This document shows positions 6,010 through 7,672 of a stretch of DNA of 7,672 nucleotides, in pieces. The notes under the pieces are model-generated. The model had not been told where the DNA came from, did no database searches, and saw only the letters and a list, made by a program, of their open reading frames with translations. Origin of the DNA: Thermoplasmata archaeon (GTDB lineage Archaea; Thermoplasmatota; Thermoplasmata; Thermoplasmatales; Thermoplasmataceae). Both the position numbers and the translations under genes were made by a program. The stretch lies in assembly GCA_021797225.1 (NCBI GenBank), contig JAKAAE010000071.1:1-7672 (forward strand). Reading direction: 5' to 3'. Each line of letters opens with the position of its first letter. The stretch's first letter is position 1.

Positions 6010-7361
6010 TTTTTTACCTCCATATCACTTATTTTCAAGGCCTCATCTATAACATCCATGCCAGCATTCAATTCATCCTCGTTGATTATCAGCGGCGGAG
6101 CGATAATAAAATGCGAGATCCATGTGCTGATATAAACGCCGTGATCCATTGCATATTTCGCTATTTTACTGACAATCTGTGGCTTGCCTTCCATTTTATC
6201 TTCGGCTGTTGTAAAAGGTATTTTCTTATCCCTATCCATTGACAATTCAACAGCACTGAAGAGCCCGATGCACCTCACATCGCCTACAGATATGTGTTTT
6301 TCTTTTAATTCCTGCAGGCGCTTTGAGAGCAATTTTGACTGTTCCCTCACGTTTTCCAGTATATTCCGTTCCTTGTATTCATCTATTGCAGCTGAGGCTG
6401 CAGCAAGCATTAATGGATGTGCCTCATAGGTGTGCCCATGGGCAAAGATATTGTCGTCAAAGAAATCAGAGATTTTTTTACTTACAGCTGTTAATGACAA
6501 CGGGGCATATGCTCCGGTTATCCCCTTTGCAGATGTGATCATGTCAGGCTTTACCTTCCAGTGGTTTACTGCAAACCATTCCCCGGTTCTGCAAAAGCCA
6601 GTCATAACCTCATCAGCTATTAATAGAACATTGTTTTCCTCTGTAATTTCCCTCAATCTTGGCAGGAAATCATCCGGTGGCACCACAATACCATTTGTTC
6701 CTGTTACTGGTTCTATTACTATTGCTGCGACGCTGTCCTCATTCTTGATGGTGTATTCTATGTTGTTTAAGCATGCCATGCCGCATTCCGGGTATTCTAA
6801 TTTAAAGGGGCAATGGTGGCAAAAAGGTGGAGCCAGCCTTATAAAACCAGGAGCATTATGGTATGAATCAACCAGTCTTCTTCTGAAATCTCCGGTTAAC
6901 TCTATACTGCCCAGGGTGGAACCGTGGTATGAATTGTAAAAGGATATAATTTTATTTTTGTGCTCCTTTGCCATATACATCCTTGCTATTTTGATGGCAG
7001 CCTCATTTGCCTCAGTTCCCGAAGTCCCAAAAAAATACTTTGTTAAATTATCGGGCAAAATTGTTTTTAGTTTTGAAGAAACTTCTTCTCTTATATCGGT
7101 GTCAAATGATGGAGCGATATATGCCAGTTCCTCGGCCTGCTTCTTTATTGCATTAATTATTCTTTTGTTTCCATGGCCAAGGTTAGAACACATTAATTGG
7201 GAAGACATGTCCAGATAACTCTTCCCTGATACATCCTTAAAATAGCAGCCGTTTGCACCTACTATTTTAATAGGGTTCCAGTTCTTCTGCCTGCTCCAGG
7301 TAACAAATGTATTTTCTACTGTGGAGTCCATTTTATCCAAATTGGCTTTACTCACTTCCAT
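6006..7361 (-). CDS. Class III (omega-amino acid) aminotransferase
   Basis: A PLP enzyme of 451 residues, normal for the class III / beta-alanine:pyruvate / GABA transaminase group; it moves the terminal amino group of an omega-amino acid to an oxo acid, yielding a semialdehyde. Numbered from the ATG at 7361: cofactor-phosphate loop 'GTSGTEA' at 112-118, 'YHGST' at 145-149, 'ADEVMTGFCRTGEWF' with Asp250 facing the PLP ring nitrogen, and Schiff-base Lys279 in 'SAKGITGAY'. Cys181, Cys184, Cys193 and Cys197 form a C-x2-C-x8-C-x3-C cluster ('CPFKLEYPECGMAC'), known from some relatives. The frame extends to a GTG at 7382, but the TATA-like box places the transcription start near 7367, so ATG 7361 is preferred. 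It is the first operon gene, overlapping the semialdehyde dehydrogenase by ATGA, with a permease fossil third. Beta-alanine is the likeliest donor; GABA, taurine or 3-aminoisobutyrate are alternatives. Confidence 0.88.
   Translation of the reverse strand: MEVSKANLDKMDSTVENTFVTWSRQKNWNPIKIVGANGCYFKDVSGKSYLDMSSQLMCSNLGHGNKRIINAIKKQAEELAYIAPSFDTDIREEVSSKLKTILPDNLTKYFFGTSGTEANEAAIKIARMYMAKEHKNKIISFYNSYHGSTLGSIELTGDFRRRLVDSYHNAPGFIRLAPPFCHHCPFKLEYPECGMACLNNIEYTIKNEDSVAAIVIEPVTGTNGIVVPPDDFLPRLREITEENNVLLIADEVMTGFCRTGEWFAVNHWKVKPDMITSAKGITGAYAPLSLTAVSKKISDFFDDNIFAHGHTYEAHPLMLAAASAAIDEYKERNILENVREQSKLLSKRLQELKEKHISVGDVRCIGLFSAVELSMDRDKKIPFTTAEDKMEGKPQIVSKIAKYAMDHGVYISTWISHFIIAPPLIINEDELNAGMDVIDEALKISDMEVKK
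6017..6021 (-). promoter_or_regulatory. Shine-Dalgarno site of the semialdehyde dehydrogenase
   Basis: GGAGG on the minus strand lies within the last codons of the aminotransferase, seven bases before the ATG at 6009. It supports this start and coupled translation within the operon. Confidence 0.8.
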
Positions 7362-7389
7362 TATCGTCAAAAAATACAACACATAGTTA

Positions 7390-7397
7390 TATATAAA
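7390..7397 (-). promoter_or_regulatory. TATA box of the aminotransferase operon
   Basis: TTTATATA on the minus strand is centred 32 bp before the ATG at 7361. Transcription is expected to start about 26 bp downstream, around 7367, giving a leader of only a few bases. No Shine-Dalgarno precedes the ATG, consistent with near-leaderless translation. Confidence 0.6.
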
Positions 7398-7409
7398 TAT
7401 TTATCATGA

Positions 7410-7439
7410 AACTTAATTATTTTATCGATTTGTTAAGTT
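7410..7439. repeat. Inverted repeat upstream of the aminotransferase promoter (possible operator)
   Basis: AACTTAA (7410-7416) and TTAAGTT (7433-7439) are exact inverted copies with centres 23 bp apart, about two helical turns, just upstream of the TATA box. The spacing would suit a dimeric helix-turn-helix regulator such as an Lrp-type activator or repressor. The surroundings are so AT-rich that chance is a serious alternative. Confidence 0.35.
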
Positions 7440-7672
7440 ATTATGATATTTTATATGTTAAATTTGAGTTATAACGACAAATTAAATACTATTTACTTTT
7501 ATATATATATATAAATTATATTTGTGTTAAAATAATGTATGATATGACGAATTGAGTTCCTTGTATAATGATTTTATCCATAACTCCATTATGGCAATGA
7601 TCAGGGAATACTGTGAGTTCTTTGTGGGTCAATCCACCGTATATAGTATGTATATCCCTTTTCATATTCAAG
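7440..7672. other. AT-rich intergenic DNA with no convincing gene
   Basis: Contains a (TA)7 run at 7500-7513 and many short A/T tracts. The last part is less AT-rich. An open frame begins at the ATG at 7591 and runs off the edge (27 codons), and on the other strand 'GYTYYIRWIDPQRTHSIP' is open from the edge to a stop. Neither is recognisable, and either could be the end of a neighbouring gene or another fossil. Confidence 0.4.

Noticed and set aside
6430..6939. Plus-strand 169-codon open frame
   Set aside because: Lies wholly inside the aminotransferase on the opposite strand, which has intact PLP motifs; it is a shadow of that gene.
7362..7382. GTG at 7382 as the aminotransferase start
   Set aside because: It lies between the TATA box and the expected transcription start, so it would not be on the mRNA; ATG 7361 fits.
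7500..7513. (TA)7 run as a replication origin or functional element
   Set aside because: No origin-binding repeats or replication gene nearby; a short TA run is expected in such AT-rich DNA.

Overview
The window looks like an AT-rich archaeon of the Thermoplasmatales (Ferroplasma/Acidiplasma/Cuniculiplasma-like). This is inferred from four things: heavy AGA/AGG/ATA codon use; TATA-like boxes about 22-32 bp upstream of start codons, leaving little or no leader; Shine-Dalgarno sites only before internal operon genes; and the protein families present. No rRNA, tRNA or CRISPR array was seen.

Layout. (1) 1-781 is an insertion-sequence graveyard: the C-terminus of an IS4/IS5-type DDE transposase cut by the left edge, then an IS66-type transposase fossil read in three frames. 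(2) 805-2987 (+) is a two-gene operon. Its first gene encodes a flavoprotein of the 4-hydroxybutyryl-CoA dehydratase / 4-hydroxyphenylacetate hydroxylase superfamily that lacks three of the four iron-sulfur ligands. Its second gene is a classical SDR whose apparent start codon is ATA, joined as ATAA where an ATGA overlap would be expected. (3) 3102-3903 (+) is an ISL3-family transposase fossil with several frameshifts and altered catalytic aspartates. (4) 3907-4501 (-) is a decayed APC-type amino acid permease, truncated next to the ISL3 fossil. (5) 4543-7361 (-) is an operon of a class III aminotransferase and a CoA-acylating malonate/methylmalonate-semialdehyde dehydrogenase joined by an ATGA overlap. 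(6) 7362-7672 is a very AT-rich promoter region with no convincing gene.

How the genes fit together. Aminotransferase, semialdehyde dehydrogenase and the permease fossil form a beta-alanine (or related omega-amino acid) utilisation cassette like the bacterial bauA-bauC-bauD set: uptake, transamination to a semialdehyde, then oxidation to an acyl-CoA. The transporter has been lost, so the enzymes now probably act on internal substrate or depend on another permease. The convergent flavoprotein/SDR pair suggests a two-step redox conversion whose substrate the sequence does not reveal. The fossils lie between the two convergent operons and left of the first.

The most noteworthy items are the cluster-less dehydratase-like flavoprotein with its SDR partner, the apparent AUA start, and the permease and two transposase fossils that ordinary ORF calling would miss.
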